From NCBI GenBank assembly GCA_949987705.1, contig OX465281.1, positions 5,248,001-5,312,000 of the forward strand: a DNA stretch of 64,000 nucleotides, read 5' to 3'. Below, piece by piece: positions 23,797 through 35,582 of this stretch. The position numbers and the translations under genes are program-made. The notes under the pieces are model-generated. The model made no database searches. It saw only the letters and a program-made list of their open reading frames with translations, and was not told where the DNA came from. Each line of letters opens with the position of its first letter. The first letter of the stretch is position 1. Source of the stretch: Thereva unica (lineage: Eukaryota; Arthropoda; Insecta; Diptera; Therevidae).

Positions 23797-24859
23797 TGGT
23801 GTTTGATATGTAGATCAGGAGGAAGGATCAGTGCTTCAGTAAAAGCACAAAAGATTTCTTTCTTTAGACTGAGCTTAGTCTGGATTTATTCTTCTTCTTT
23901 GACACTTTTACAACCGGGATCCGGTCCTGACCTGTCACAACTTTTCTCTCCACCGGTCCCGATTCTGAGTCGATGTCATCAAACTTGGCATTTCTAAGCT
24001 CTGAGCGTTCTGGTCTTTTACGCCATCCTTTCAATCCTAGGTCGCTCTCAGGATTGCTATATAGGTTTAATTGACCATACGACCTCACAGCAGAGCGGTA
24101 TGTGACTACAGATCTCATCATTACTGTGTAGAGCCAACGCCTTGTAAGACTTCAAACTGTACCTCTTGCTGATGCTGGTCCAAGGACCAGGTCAGTTAAT
24201 GTCCCAACATCCTTCGACACCTATTAATTCTTTGACAGAGTTGCGAGCCTGCGCAAGTATAAAGTGCTTGTACTTCAGCAGGCCGGGTATGGTCCTGTAT
24301 TTCATGAGGCGCCGATGGTGTAGGACCCTCTTCAAGAGACTGGTAAGTGTTCAGAACTGATGAAAAGCTTGCCAGATTTCTGACGAGCAAAGGCTTCCCC
24401 TGAAACTCTGATAGCCCATAATACATACATAAGGGTGAGGATTGATAGTACCTCAAGGTCACCTCCAAACTAACTCGCCCTGATTTCGCCTGACTTCACT
24501 TCTGCCTTGGAGCCTAAAACTCCCGCTTCTTGGATCTCTTTTCAATGTCCTCGCTGAAGACCATCGACCGGGTGGCCATTCGATCCGAAGTTCAGCATTT
24601 ATCACGAAAAACTCTTCTCATAGCGATCAAAAATCAGAAGATCAAAGATGCAACAAAGTGTTTTTGAAAATCTTTAGATATTAAGGTCAAGTATGAAGGT
24701 TTCTCAACCTATCTCTTCTGCCAATGACTGCACTTCGACTGCATCATTATTAAAAGCGCTGAACGAGTTTTTAAGACGCCAGCGTTTGAATAAATTTTAC
24801 GTTGTACTACGTAAGTTTGTAGTTTGCTACTAAATTCCATCTAAAGTTTTTGTGTTCTA
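23797..24859. other. No gene recognised
   Basis: Minus-strand open frames at 24121-23864 and 24468-24196 lack family resemblance and splice context. They could be old transposon sequence. Confidence 0.4.
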
Positions 24860-26440
24860 GAAATATATTATTATTATAAGGAATGAGGGGGCAACCCATA
24901 TGGTGAACACTGCGGCCAAGTTAGGCCTATTGTGTACGTACCCCACTAGTGGAACAGACTATCGGCCTTCCGAATGAAGGCAAGAAGGTTGATGAAGACC
25001 GGACTTGGGCAGGGCTCTCTGATAAACGTTCTTCTTCTAAGCCAGATCAGAGCAGGACATTCACAAAGAATATGTGTGGAAGTTTCGTCGCCTTCCAAGC
25101 AGAGTCGGCATTCTGTCTCTTCAGACAGTCCTAGGTTGTGGAGGTGGTACCGCAGTCCTACATGGCCAGTGAGATAGCCCACCAGCAGCCTTAGGTCCGC
25201 TCTGTTTAGAGTAATAGTGCCCCTTAAGGCAAAGGGTCTTATAAGATCTTTAGCCTATCTAAGACCTGGGACTGACTCCCAATAGGTTAGGTTTATTCTC
25301 TTAATCCACTCTTCTATCAAGGACTTGGAGGTGGACCAAGAGATGCCACAGAAGGGTTCTGGGCCCTCGAACAACGTCTCAGACCCCTCCCTCGCGAGGC
25401 TGTCTGCAGCCTCATTTCCCTCGATACCCCAGTGTCCGGGGACCCAGCAGAGCGAGACCTCGTTTCTTCTGATCAGGCTCTGGAGTACGTCAAAACACCC
25501 TGCTACTATTTTGGAAGAAAACTTCCACGTTGAGAGTGCCTTGATGGCAGCTTGGCTGTCAGAAAAGATTTTAATGTTGGCGCCTTTCAGACCTTTCTCA
25601 AGGTTGAGCCTAGCGCAGGTCGCAATGGCATGTATTTCAGTCTGGAAAACAGAGGGCCACTTACCCATTGCAATCGAGACCTTGGAGTTGGGTCCTGCGA
25701 CACCAGCCCTTGTGCCATGTTCCATCTTTGACCCGTCAGTAAACCAGTGGAGATGGTTTGGATCCCTAGGAAGAATAATTTCCTCCCACTCAGAGCGATC
25801 TGGGATAATTGCTCTGAATTTCCTTTGGAACCGCAGTTGACTAACCATATGGTCGGATACTCGGCAGATGGAAATGCTTGGGATATTTTTAAGGATATCC
25901 ATGTGTCCTTTGACCGTATGGGGCCAGTTGGATGAGATCTGAAGTCTCAAGGCACTTATGGCGGCGGATTTCCATATGAAGAGATGCAAAGGGGTCAATC
26001 CAATGATTGCTTCCATTGCAGCTGTGGGGCAGGTCCGCATAGCTCCGGTAATGGAGAGGCAAGCAAGCCGTTGCAGCTTGCTGCACTTGAGGATCGACGT
26101 AACCTGTTTAGTCTTGGGCCACCAAACTATAGCAGCATAAGTGACAACAGGTTTAACGATCGTATTGTACATCCAGTACATCATTTGTGGTGTAAGACCC
26201 CATGTCTTACCCAGAAGCCTTTTGCAGGCCCATATGGCCCTTGTGGCTTTGCTGATGACGTAGTCAAGTTGAGCGTTCCTTCTAGAAAATAAGAACACGC
26301 CAATAAAATTCGGCTTTGCTGCATCGGTTTCAGATATGTTCAGGTGAATGGAAGTCCTATAACAGTCTTCAAACGACTTAAAAGACTTCGATGGGCTGTT
26401 TTTGACCTGAAAGCACAAGCTCATAAAATAGAACTTACTA
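24860..26440 (-). mobile_element. 5'-truncated I/LOA-group LINE: RT end, RNase H, zinc knuckle, (TAA)n tail
   Basis: This is the best-preserved element in the window. A minus-strand frame from about 26440 runs through the end of the RT palm (FIGVFLFSRRN for the Y-L-G-V-x-L-D block) and the thumb (LLGKTWGLTPQMMYWMYN, AMRTCPTAAMEAIIGLTPLH). A complete RNase H follows: HWFTDGSKM, QTEIHAIATCA, IFSDSQAAIKAL and WVPGHWGIEGNEAADSLA, giving the D-E-D-D residues. After one amber codon (TAG, 25255-25257) the same frame continues through VGYLTGHVGLRYHLHNLGL and a C-R-L-C..H-I-L-C-E-C-P knuckle to 24946. The 3' end is a short (TAA)n run at 24862-24879. The 5' part is missing, as usual for target-primed insertion. 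Confidence 0.85.
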
Positions 26441-28770
26441 GAACAATGACTCAAATTCCAAGCCTTCTAGAACAATATAAAAAACACACATATTTATAAA
26501 ACTCCAATTAAAATATCCACCTTTATCCAACTCCATAAAAAACCCGTGTATTGACGCTTTAAATTAGGGAAGAACTCCTCCCTCTGCGCACACTCAACAA
26601 ACACCGCGCAGCAATCAACAACACTTGACGTACATCGGCCGCTCGTGTTTTGTACCTGTTTTGACAAAGGGGATCAAGAAAATCATCAATCTGTTATTCT
26701 CTTTGCTCAGGCATTATTTTATGAAGGTGACAAAATTTACCTTGCGAATACCGCGTACTTAGTGCCGGCTTAGAAGAAATTAAAAATGCTCTTATCTTCG
26801 GCTTCGGGTTATCTTTATAGAACGAGCAATACCTTAATTGCGGTCGTACTTCTCTCCAACTTCTGTTGCTGTCAATTCATCTGATTTTACTATCGTTGTA
26901 CCTAGTGTGGAGATTAAAAAACCCGGATTAGTTTGACAATAATTCGTAGTTTTGTAATTTTTAATAGTGCAATAAGGATGGCTATTTCTGTCTCTACAAA
27001 CCAATTTGGAATTCTTTTATTGGTTTATTAGTTCTTTTTTTGGCTGATAGAGAATTAGAGAGAATTTACCTGCACGCACAAAGAAGGTGAATAACACTTT
27101 CAAGTTTTTATGAAATGTTTATTTAATCGCGTTTTTTCTTCTATGTCTACGAGAATAATGAGTGGAAAGAAAGGATAATTGTTGCTAGAGATGAGATAAT
27201 AATTACGTGGGAAATAAGAAGTTTAAATAATATTCGAGACAATAGTAGATGATAACCTCAGATAACTATGAATATTCTGGTAAACAGTATTATCACAAGT
27301 ATTACTTAACTCGTAAGGTAAAGATTAGTTTCGATATATTAGGTCAAGTGTTAAGTTCATGGCGTTTTTTATTAAAATTCTACTGGTTTTCTTGTAGTGT
27401 GAATGTTTTTATGCTCCATTGTTATCGACAATGATTCGTCTTGCTCCGGATAGAGTCATGGTGCCTCGGTAAAAAACTTTTGTAGTTTCTGGTTGAAAAC
27501 GAGAGTCAAGTAGTTTTCTCAGACTTCTTTTTAAGTGGGTGTTTTGCTTAGTTTGGAGCAAGTGATAGTAAAAGGTATGTTTTTAAACTATGCGGTGGAT
27601 GTATCAAGACTTCGTTTTAATCAAATTCTTCCAATTTTTGACCTGTCATGGAATAGAACGCCTTTCCTATTATTCAAATTTGATCGTTTTCGTTTAAATC
27701 CCTGGTTCATCTCTCTAGTTGTACAGTACACAGTAGAATTAACAGCCTGACCAACTAGAAGTCGACATCAATCCTGGCTTCGCGAACTCTTGTATCGGCT
27801 AACCATCCCTTATCCACGATTATGCACAGTGCACCGTAGACTAAGATTAATGAATATTACATAGATGAAGTGTAATAGAGTGGCTGTGAAGCCAAGCGGG
27901 GGTTTTGCAAGTAGGCTCCGCTTTCTTCTCCTGTGCTTGAGTTTCGGTTTTTATTTCAATAATTTGTTGATAATATGCTGATAAAATGAAAATAATTAGT
28001 TTTCTTTGTTTTTTTTTTTTTTTTTTTCTAAAAGCAAAAAGTTTTTTGGTGGATGCCTAGCTCCATATCAACATAATCGACACTGCTGACATGCTTATAC
28101 TGCTGAACTTTTTCAAGATCAGTTTCTCAGTGATTAAGCTACTAGATCGTGACTGATGATGCACATTAAAATTACCAGAACGAAAGCGAGTGCACAATTT
28201 CTGCAGATTTTATCATAGTCTCTTCACAGAACAAATTTGTTCACAAAGATCCGCAGTGTTTTCTATCTCCAACTCACTTAACATCTTTCCGACGTCTGAT
28301 TTCATATAAAACCTGTACTACCTCCCGTTTTAGTGGACAAACCGTGTAGAACTAACGGTCGGAGCTTTTCTGAACATCATAGGCACGACATTAACTGATA
28401 ATCTGCCCTGTAATAAGTACTTACTAATTGAAATTCCTAAAACAACTTCTATGAAGATGCAAATTTCAGCTTTCGGCCTTGATCATAGCTAACAAGTCTG
28501 GTTAAATTTTACCGCTATTACTACAGTGTTTGTTTTACCGAAATAACTAGCCCTCTGCCCCATAGCTATGTTTTTCCCGGAAATTCAAGAATAACCCGCT
28601 TGAATCACCCTCATTCCCCAGTCCTTATTTTTGCGCACACTTCAATATAGCAGTTTATAACTGGAACAACTCCTTTCACGATCAGTATTCCAGAACTCAT
28701 ACAACATCCTAGAATTCACAAGCGTCCATTCTTCGCCTCTCCCAGGGGCCCCTTACCCTAACCTGTTTTT
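26441..28770. other. No gene recognised
   Basis: No supported frame. A GC-richer patch at 26570-26660 stands out from the AT-rich surroundings, and a run of 19 T lies at 28009-28027. Confidence 0.4.
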
Positions 28771-28796
28771 TATTTATTTATTTATTTATTTATTAA
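28767..28796. repeat. (TTTA)n microsatellite, possible LINE tail on minus strand
   Basis: Six TTTA units follow a T-run. Read on the minus strand this is a (TAAA)n tract like the tail at 5581-5603, so it may be the tail of a minus-strand LINE lying to its right, but no protein remnant was recognised there. Confidence 0.5.
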
Positions 28797-29100
28797 CAGG
28801 TGTAATTAAAATTTACAGATATTATTCGCAAAGATAAAGCATGATCACAAAATAACATAGCTACCCTTATACCCTGGTCGTAAGAACGGGTTAGTCAGTC
28901 CGCACGCTCTACGGCCAGGATAAAGAGCAGGGTTGTTGTACTACATTTCGAGCCAAGCCAACTAATCAAAAATGATGGCCGCAACATTGTCTATTCTGAA
29001 GGCCCAATTTTCGGTAACCCGTTCAGTGGTATTTGGCCAATAACGTGAGTAATGTTGGCTTCCAATTCCTCAAACGTAGCCAGCGTATCCATTACTACGT

Positions 29101-29300
29101 ATACATGAACATGATGAGTTGAAAAGTTTGAATTTTCGACGCGCGTCGCGAATCACAAACAAAACACAAAGATGCTGCTGTCAACAACATTCAAATACTC
29201 AACTCTCAAACTCGCGTCAATATTAATTATTTCAACTCAGCCCAGGTAGAAGAATTGAGTCGAGCTCAGTCGACCCTAAATCAACTCGACTCGCGCTCCT
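29101..29300 (-). repeat. Dispersed AGTTGAGTT-type repeat, copy A
   Basis: This aligns with the reverse complement of 53470-53725. Shared strings include CATGATGAGTTGAA, GAATTTTCGAC, AATCACAAACAAAACACA, CTCGCGTCAATAT and TTTCAACTCAGCCCAGGTAG. No coding capacity. Confidence 0.6.
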
Positions 29301-32239
29301 TGTTGGAACCAAATCTCGTCGAGATTACGGGCAGCAAATAGTCCGTTATCATAGTGCAAGACACCATTCAAAGTTATGGCCGGATCTAAATTTTTGAAGA
29401 AATATAGACCAATGATTCCACTAGTCCATTATACACACCAAACCGCTGTTTTTTGTGGATGCTATAGCAGCTCTTGAGCCTCTTCGGCTTGTTCTTCAAT
29501 CCAAATACAGTAATTTAGCTTATTGACGTAGCGGATCTTCTTCTTTTTCTGAATAACTTATAGGCGCTGTGCCAGGCCATACTGAAGAAAAATACCATAT
29601 CAGTGTGACGAAACGAAAGTCGACCTGTCGAAATTCGTACTACAAAAAGTTCCGCTGAAAGAAGTGCCCGTTATATAATTGTAATTGTATTTTGTCCAAA
29701 CGACAGAGAGAAGAAGGCCACAGGAAAGACCAACAGTGACTCTCAAAAGTACTCGGAAAAAATATTTTATCTACGAATTAGGGGATATTTTTAAATAAAT
29801 AGGGACAACGCTCACAGTTCAGACAAAATGCAGCCTCAAATTTTTGGCGCCTTGGACAAATTTCCGGGTTACCCGCCTCTAGAACTGGCGCTGCGTGCAT
29901 CTTCTGCTAGTTTAGCTGCATATTCAACTTCTGTTATTTTATTGCGTTTCCCAATACCAATTATTTAACAATGCTTAATTTTTATAACTCCATTAACTAA
30001 TACAACATGATTTTCCTATACTTTCAGATCTTGAAAAAGGATTGGCGAAATTAACTAAACCTAAACAGTTTTAACGCAAACCGGAACTATTAGAATTCTT
30101 TCAAAATGGTAAGTTAATTGTTGTTAAATTTGTTACAGATTGTTTGTAGTTTGCTGAAGACTTTAAAACCATACCAAGTTTAAGGAAATGGTTTCAGAGA
30201 CAAAATAATATTACGGCGACGATTGGAATTTGTAGAATCAATCCTCCTCTTCACTACCTTGACTAAAACTTTCCACTATGGAAATAAAAATTGTCGTACT
30301 ACTTGAGTCAGCTTTAGTTAGCACTTATCATATACATATCTAATATAAATACAAGTGCAGCTCTCCTCAAAGCGGATAAGACATTCCAATACTCAAGAAC
30401 ACAATTTCTTTAACCTCAAGAGTCACGATGACTTGTTATCGAGGTTTTATCAGATGTATTGTGATCTAAAGTTGTCCTCTATGGGAAGTGTTCGATAGAT
30501 AATGCTTAAGGACCCATTTCAGTTTCATGCTTAATGAAGTTTCCACGAAATCATAACTTAAAGCATGAACTGTACAACTTAAAAAAACATCCATCCAATT
30601 GATAATTTTAAGTTTTGTACATCCGCTTACGTAGCGAGTGCTAGTATTTACAAAAAAAAGTCCATTCATCTTCAAAAATGAAACAAAATACACGAAGATA
30701 CTTGTTTTAGGAGCAAACAGTTTCCCGAGATCGAAGAACTAAAAGGTTTCGTGCTTTTATACTTTTGCTTCTAACAGAGAAAGCTTCTTGTGAACTTTCA
30801 GCAAACTTGCAACACAGCTTTTTGCTTCAGAAGCATCCATCCTCGTGTATTTTGAGTCAAATACTTATGGATGCATGACATTAACACAGTTATTAAAAGA
30901 AGTATCCACAAGAGCAATATTTCGCTAAGATCTTCGCAAAATCTTTTTTAATCTTCCAGGAAAACCCAGCACCGGAATCGCATTAAACAAATGGCCTACT
31001 TAATCAAAGTACAACTCATCAACATACTCAAATAGTGACAAAAGTGAACAATGGACATTTTAATATCACGCAATTTCTGGCAATATTCCATCATTGCCCT
31101 ACGTCACTACATTCCACGATTCTCTTCTAATCAATCCACAAATATCTTGAAATTTCGACTTTACCAAAAATTTCTGATTTCCGTGTTAGTCGTCTATCAA
31201 GCCACTTGACCAGCATTATTTACGAAATAAAATACACACAGTATTTCCCTCCCTCTGATGGTGTATTGTCTGCGTTATACAGCATTGATTGTGACATTGT
31301 GATTATAAAATTCCTTAACAAATCTTCAATTCGATTGAGGTCAGATAAAATTGAATGGATTTATCTTCTGGACATTCCGACCCGCAACTGAATGTTGTTA
31401 AATCACACTTGGAATATCCCACAGTCACACTTTTTAAAGATAACACATTTTGGAGTTATTGCGAGTGATTTTAAAACATGCGGAAAATTACCATTTTTTT
31501 GTTTTAGTACGTTTTGAATATTTATTATTTTTGGAGCAGATAAAACATAATAATCGTACTAATCATTATCTAGGCCTTCAGATTAGAAGAAAAGTAAATA
31601 TAGAAGATTGTGCCTTCTTGTTCTTATATTTTGACTGAAGCAGTTCAATGAATCATTATAGACGAGGACGTATGCACCCATACGCAAAAACTTTTCGGAA
31701 AGCTTTACTGAAAGCTCAAGGCAGAAAGCTTTACATGCGAGAAAGACAGCTTTTGTGTAGCTTTAGTATAAATTTCTTAAATGTGTTAGTGCAAGATTTG
31801 ATTCAACCATGCGCTCTCTACTCTGTGCGTCCAAATCCCCTTATTCGAAATACTCCTACTCAAAACTCCTAATATATCTCTAAACCTCTGCTCAAATTCT
31901 TTCTTCTATCATACTTCATCGAGGGATTCCAGAACGTGGTTGGTGAATCCAACAACTCTCAAAACTCCGTCTCCGTGAATAGTGCATATGGTAATGGCTC
32001 TGATGGGAAGACCACATGTTCCAAATCGCCAAAATGACATCTTAGTTTATAGGATTTTGCAACAAATGCAACTTTCTTTGGCCGATCTAATATTCACCCT
32101 CTTCTGGAATACAACTGCTTTTCTGGAGGGGCCCTTCAAAAACTGCCGTAACCAAACTACCAAAAAGGTGCAGGAGGACCATCTATGGTCGCTGAAATGA
32201 AAAAAAGCTTATATATTGAAAGCTGTTGATATTTGGTTC
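29301..32239. other. No gene recognised
   Basis: Open frames at 30693-30466 (minus), 31450-31638 and 31648-31872 (plus) have no family match. A short segment at 30030-30108, with an acceptor before it and ATG directly followed by GTAAGT, looks like a leader exon but has no downstream partner that I can identify. Confidence 0.35.
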
Positions 32240-32620
32240 CCTCCAACCTCTATTCATCCCAAGACGACGAAGTTTAATTGCAGATTTCCACAAGAACGTC
32301 GCCAAGACAAGGCGAAGTTCAACTTTAGATTCCCATCCCGGACCCACCCCTTCGAAGTTGAACTATCAATTTAATCCCCAGTGTGAAAGCTCGCCCAGCG
32401 TGAATACTCACGCAAGACACAGCCAAGAATTGGAACCTGGAACAATTTCCCCCACAAAATTTCACCCAAAGACTCCTCAGGATGAAAACTCACCCGAGAC
32501 ACACTAAACTCAAAGCTGCTAACCAAGGCTCTGGTTCCCACCCAAGACTCTCCCAGCATGAAAGTCTACCTAAGACACACTACAGCGAAGTTCATCTAGT
32601 TTCACACAGATGGCGCTGAC
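32240..32620 (+). repeat. Degenerate repeat array with ACTCACCC..AGACACAC modules
   Basis: Phrases such as GCGTGAATACTCACGCAAGACACAGC, GATGAAAACTCACCCGAGACACAC and GCATGAAAGTCTACCTAAGACACAC recur at 65-100 base spacing. The plus-strand open frame across the left part is Pro/Thr/Ser-rich because of the repeat and is not called as a gene. Confidence 0.4.
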
Positions 32621-33304
32621 ACTCAAAGCTCAGTACACAGGTTCTTATACCAGATAAAGCTCACACCCCAGCTCGCAACCGATCACGTCGCTGGTCCAGT
32701 AGTGGCATAGCTATACTACTAACTTTGACAGAGTTTTCGTCGGTCCGAACGGGCGGCGATGGGAGTACCAACCGGCTTGGCAAAGAGCACCCTTGACGAA
32801 CGGACTCTAATGAAACTTACGGTGCATGGTAGATGCATGCCTTGTTCAGTTAACCCCAAGCGATTTACTCCTATACTGTCTTTCAACGTGGACAAAGAAA
32901 TATTGTAGTGCAGTAACACGGATAATGTCAGGACACTAGGACCTAAATTCTTCATTAAAATCTATGAAGGATCTGGGAGGACCCAACCTGCATAGTTACT
33001 TTATCTCTTTGTCTAGAGAACTTACCACTGTCATTTAAAACATAAAATCCATGTCAAATCCCAAAAAATGAAGTCCATAGTATTCCGTTTGTATGCTATG
33101 GCAACGTTGTCATTTTCATAGTTATTTTTTTCACTGTGGGGGGGTTGACATATACATATATTTATTTATATGATATTTATTGGATGTATTATTCTTTTTG
33201 GTTTGGAAAATTGGAAGGGAGATTTCTAAATACATGACATAAGGTAAAGAATTTATCTAAAGAAATATTTACTTATGGATAATTGTGTGTTCTTTTATGT
33301 GAAG
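32621..33304. other. No gene recognised
   Basis: No family-supported frame was seen. A run of seven G lies near 33140. Confidence 0.35.
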
Positions 33305-33460
33305 GAAAGCCATATCAAAAATTTACCTTAGAAAGTGAGGAAGGGAGAAGATACTTTTGGTTTGAAGATTGGATAAATAAAGGTGGAACAGTGCTCAGCA
33401 TTATCGGAAGGGAAAATAAATTAAAGTCAGAACGTGTGGTGTACTTATTTTCATCTGGAG
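33305..33460 (+). CDS. Possible orphan internal exon, function unknown
   Basis: A 156-base open segment is bounded by an acceptor (TTCTTTTATGTGAAG) and a donor (GGAG then GTAATA). It begins with two bases of a split codon and ends with one, so it is a symmetric exon that keeps frame. The 51 full codons read as an ordinary mixed-charge sequence including ESEEGRRYFWFEDW and KGGTVLSIIGRE, with no stop. I do not recognise the family. No flanking exon was identified, and it may be a fragment of an unrecognised transposon. Strand is inferred from the splice sites and composition. Confidence 0.25.
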
Positions 33461-33659
33461 GTAATATATGTCCATATATTGTATTATTCTTGTGAAATGT
33501 CATATTTAAAAAAAATAGAAATCTCTACATATTATTACCCTGGTCGCCCGGCCGGTGTGTTAATGTTAGCACAGAGAGATTTCTTTACACACTTTCCAAA
33601 GGTTTCAGGTTTCCTCTTATATATTAATCCTCTTCTGGCCAATTTGAGACACTAATTAT

Positions 33660-34398
33660 TAAGGTCATTGCATACCCAATGACATCGAATTCAGATTCGT
33701 GTAGTTTGGTCAAGTGACCAGAGTTAAATAGAATAATGTCCAGGATTAGCGAAAGCACTCTCGATGTCAAGGAGCGCACATAAGGCAGTTTCAATTTTTC
33801 TGGCTAGGTGGTGTAAAGCCCTTACTGTTTAACCTTTGAGTAAGCGAACTAAGAGCTATGCAGAGGGTGGGAGAGCTGCAACATGCACCTGATGAAAAGG
33901 ATCAGGGACCTGTTACCTTCTAAATGAATCAAAACCATCACAACTGTCCTACATATGTGCTAATGTATCGCCAATTGAAGCTGGCCCTACCAAGTTGTCG
34001 AGATTCAGCTCAAGGCAGCGCCGGGAAAATGCCATCCTCCTCCTGTAAGGTAGCCACTGCTTACTCAAACTTGTCCCGGTCGAATATGTTCCTTAAGAAA
34101 CGCCAGGAGTATCGGTCTAGAATTGTCCTTTGGCTACAACTAGCACTCAGGGAATAAGCGGTGTGGAGAATTGATTATGGAAAGTAATCGCCTAGCAGAC
34201 ACATCAGGATTTATCCTGGTTAGTGGTGTATGCGCCATCCTCCTTTTTAGAAAGGCCTACTCCGGTGAAGGAGCCCTTGGAGAGGAGCTTTTATTGTCTA
34301 GCTGGCTCTGGTAGAATCTGTAAGCTAGCACAATGCTTCCTCTAAGCAATCCTCAGTTCTTTGTTGTAGGCTGTAAGGGCATTTCCCATTGCTCAGCT
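33660..34398 (-). mobile_element. R1-group LINE fragment (endonuclease-RT linker and RT start)
   Basis: The minus strand reads, from right to left, AYNKELRIA (the Y-x-x-E-L-R-x-A linker), LSKGSFTGVGLSKKEDGAYTT (the K-D-G-x-x-T-T block), and after decay ALHHLARKIETALCALLDIE then SAFAN (motif A, D-I-E-G-A-F). Stops and shifts interrupt it and the rest of the RT is absent. Recognisable sequence starts about 30 bases beyond the stop codon of the small membrane protein gene. Confidence 0.65.
34290..34295 (-). terminator. Candidate poly(A) signal AATAAA for the small membrane protein
   Basis: AATAAA on the minus strand about 107 bases after the stop codon. It lies in LINE-derived sequence (between ARQ and LLSKG of the fragment), so the present 3' end may have been supplied by the insertion. 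A second AATAAA overlaps the last codons of the frame. Confidence 0.3.
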
Positions 34399-34401
34399 TG
34401 T

Positions 34402-34614
34402 TTATCCCTTTATTTTATTTTTACGGTAAGCATTGTCCCTATCTCCAATTTCTGCTCTATGATCAACAAGTTTGATGCTTCTTCCTAATCGTTGGTCGAG
34501 GTATACAAAGTAACTTGGCTTCCAAACCTCCACCCAAATGCAATATAATACAAATCCTACGACTACGAGTAGAGCTCCACATAAAAATCCTACATAAATA
34601 GCACGAGGCTCCAT
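34402..34614 (-). CDS. Small single-pass membrane protein, 70 aa
   Basis: The ATG at 34614 opens a 70-codon frame ending in TAA. A good acceptor (TTTTTGCACCTTATTCCACAG) ends three bases before the ATG, so a 5' leader intron is likely. The protein starts MEPRAIYVG and has one hydrophobic segment at about residues 5-27 (IYVGFLCGALLVVVGFVLYC), then WVEVWKPSYFVYLDQRLGRS and a charged tail (HRAEIGDRDNAYRKNKIKG). A short N-terminus followed by a charged C-terminal tail suggests N-out/C-in, by the positive-inside tendency. I do not recognise the family. The even composition and lack of repeats argue for a real gene. It might instead be the last exon of a longer membrane protein, with the ATG internal. 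LINE debris starts just after the stop, so the true C-terminus could have been altered. Confidence 0.5.
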   Translation of the reverse strand: MEPRAIYVGFLCGALLVVVGFVLYCIWVEVWKPSYFVYLDQRLGRSIKLVDHRAEIGDRDNAYRKNKIKG

Positions 34615-34620
34615 GTACTG

Positions 34621-35519
34621 TGGAATAAGGTGCAAAAATTAGCTCAAGACTACAAAGGCATTCAAGGGTGATTGTGGGTGGCTCTATTAACATCCATGGC
34701 AACTAAATCAAAACTTATAGCCCCAGACTTGTTGATGATTCAGTTTACCTTAAAAAAAACTGCCGATAGTGTTTCACACTTCTCCAGTGAGGAAACACAA
34801 CATTAAGTTATACATTAAAAATGTATGTTTAGTTTTCAAGGGTGTTTTAAATATTATCGAACGACAAAATAAAGTAGTGACAAGTGCTCAAAGTAAAGAC
34901 ACTGCTGATATTCCAATCAAATAATGTTTTTACCAGGAAAGTTTTGGGTTAGTTTTGATTTTTATTATATTCTATAAGTTTTTTGAGGGGTGTTGAATCC
35001 GAATCTGAAGTTCGTGGCGCAACATTGAAAAATAAATGAAATAAAAAAGTAAAACATCTAATTTTTTTGACGGCATTTTGCTTATAACTCGAAACTATCA
35101 ACTTTTCGTAAATAACCTCCTTATTCAAAATTAAATACTATAAAATTTCCTACAAATTTCTCCGTTCAGGCTCAGGCGCTAGTATAAAATTTGTGTATTT
35201 CGGCTGTATCCGTAAAAAACGATTTTTCCGCTAAAAATCTCTTAAATTATTATAAAAGGTCAATTAATTAAAATTCCAACGCAAAATTGTTTCATATTAT
35301 TATATGTTTTGAAGTCTCTTCTTCCAGTAGTCTCTGCCTCGAACACTTTAATCGCTCTTCAAATCAAAACTGACTCGAAATAAGGCTGCCACTTCATTTA
35401 TATATCCAAGCTCATTAATTATCCAAGTTCCCAATCTTTCCACCCCACTCGGGAGGCCGTTTATTAGTGCAACATTCAAGACTTTTATTTTCACACTCTC
35501 TAAGAACTTTGAGTCTTAC
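34621..35519. other. No gene recognised; probable 5' intron of the small membrane protein
   Basis: This is upstream of the splice acceptor at 34620-34618 on the minus strand. The leader exon was not located. Confidence 0.35.
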
Positions 35520-35582
35520 TTAGATCAAGCAGCATCAGACGCATTTAGTACTTAGTTGGGGACCGCTTGGTAAAACGACACT
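35520..35582 (+). pseudogene. 5S rRNA-derived fragment, copy 1
   Basis: AGATCAAGCAGCATCAGACGC then ATTTAGTACTTAGTTGGGGACC and GCTTGG match the 3' half of animal 5S rRNA (TTAAGCAGCGTCGGGCG, GGTTAGTACTTAG, GGGGACCGCTTGG). After GCTTGG the sequence turns to TAAAACGACACT where 5S has GAACACCGCG. The 5' half is not recognisable. Confidence 0.6.

Noticed and set aside
30030..30113. Possible leader exon ending in ATG directly before GTAAGT
   Set aside because: The pattern is attractive (as in ribosomal protein genes) but no downstream exon could be joined to it.
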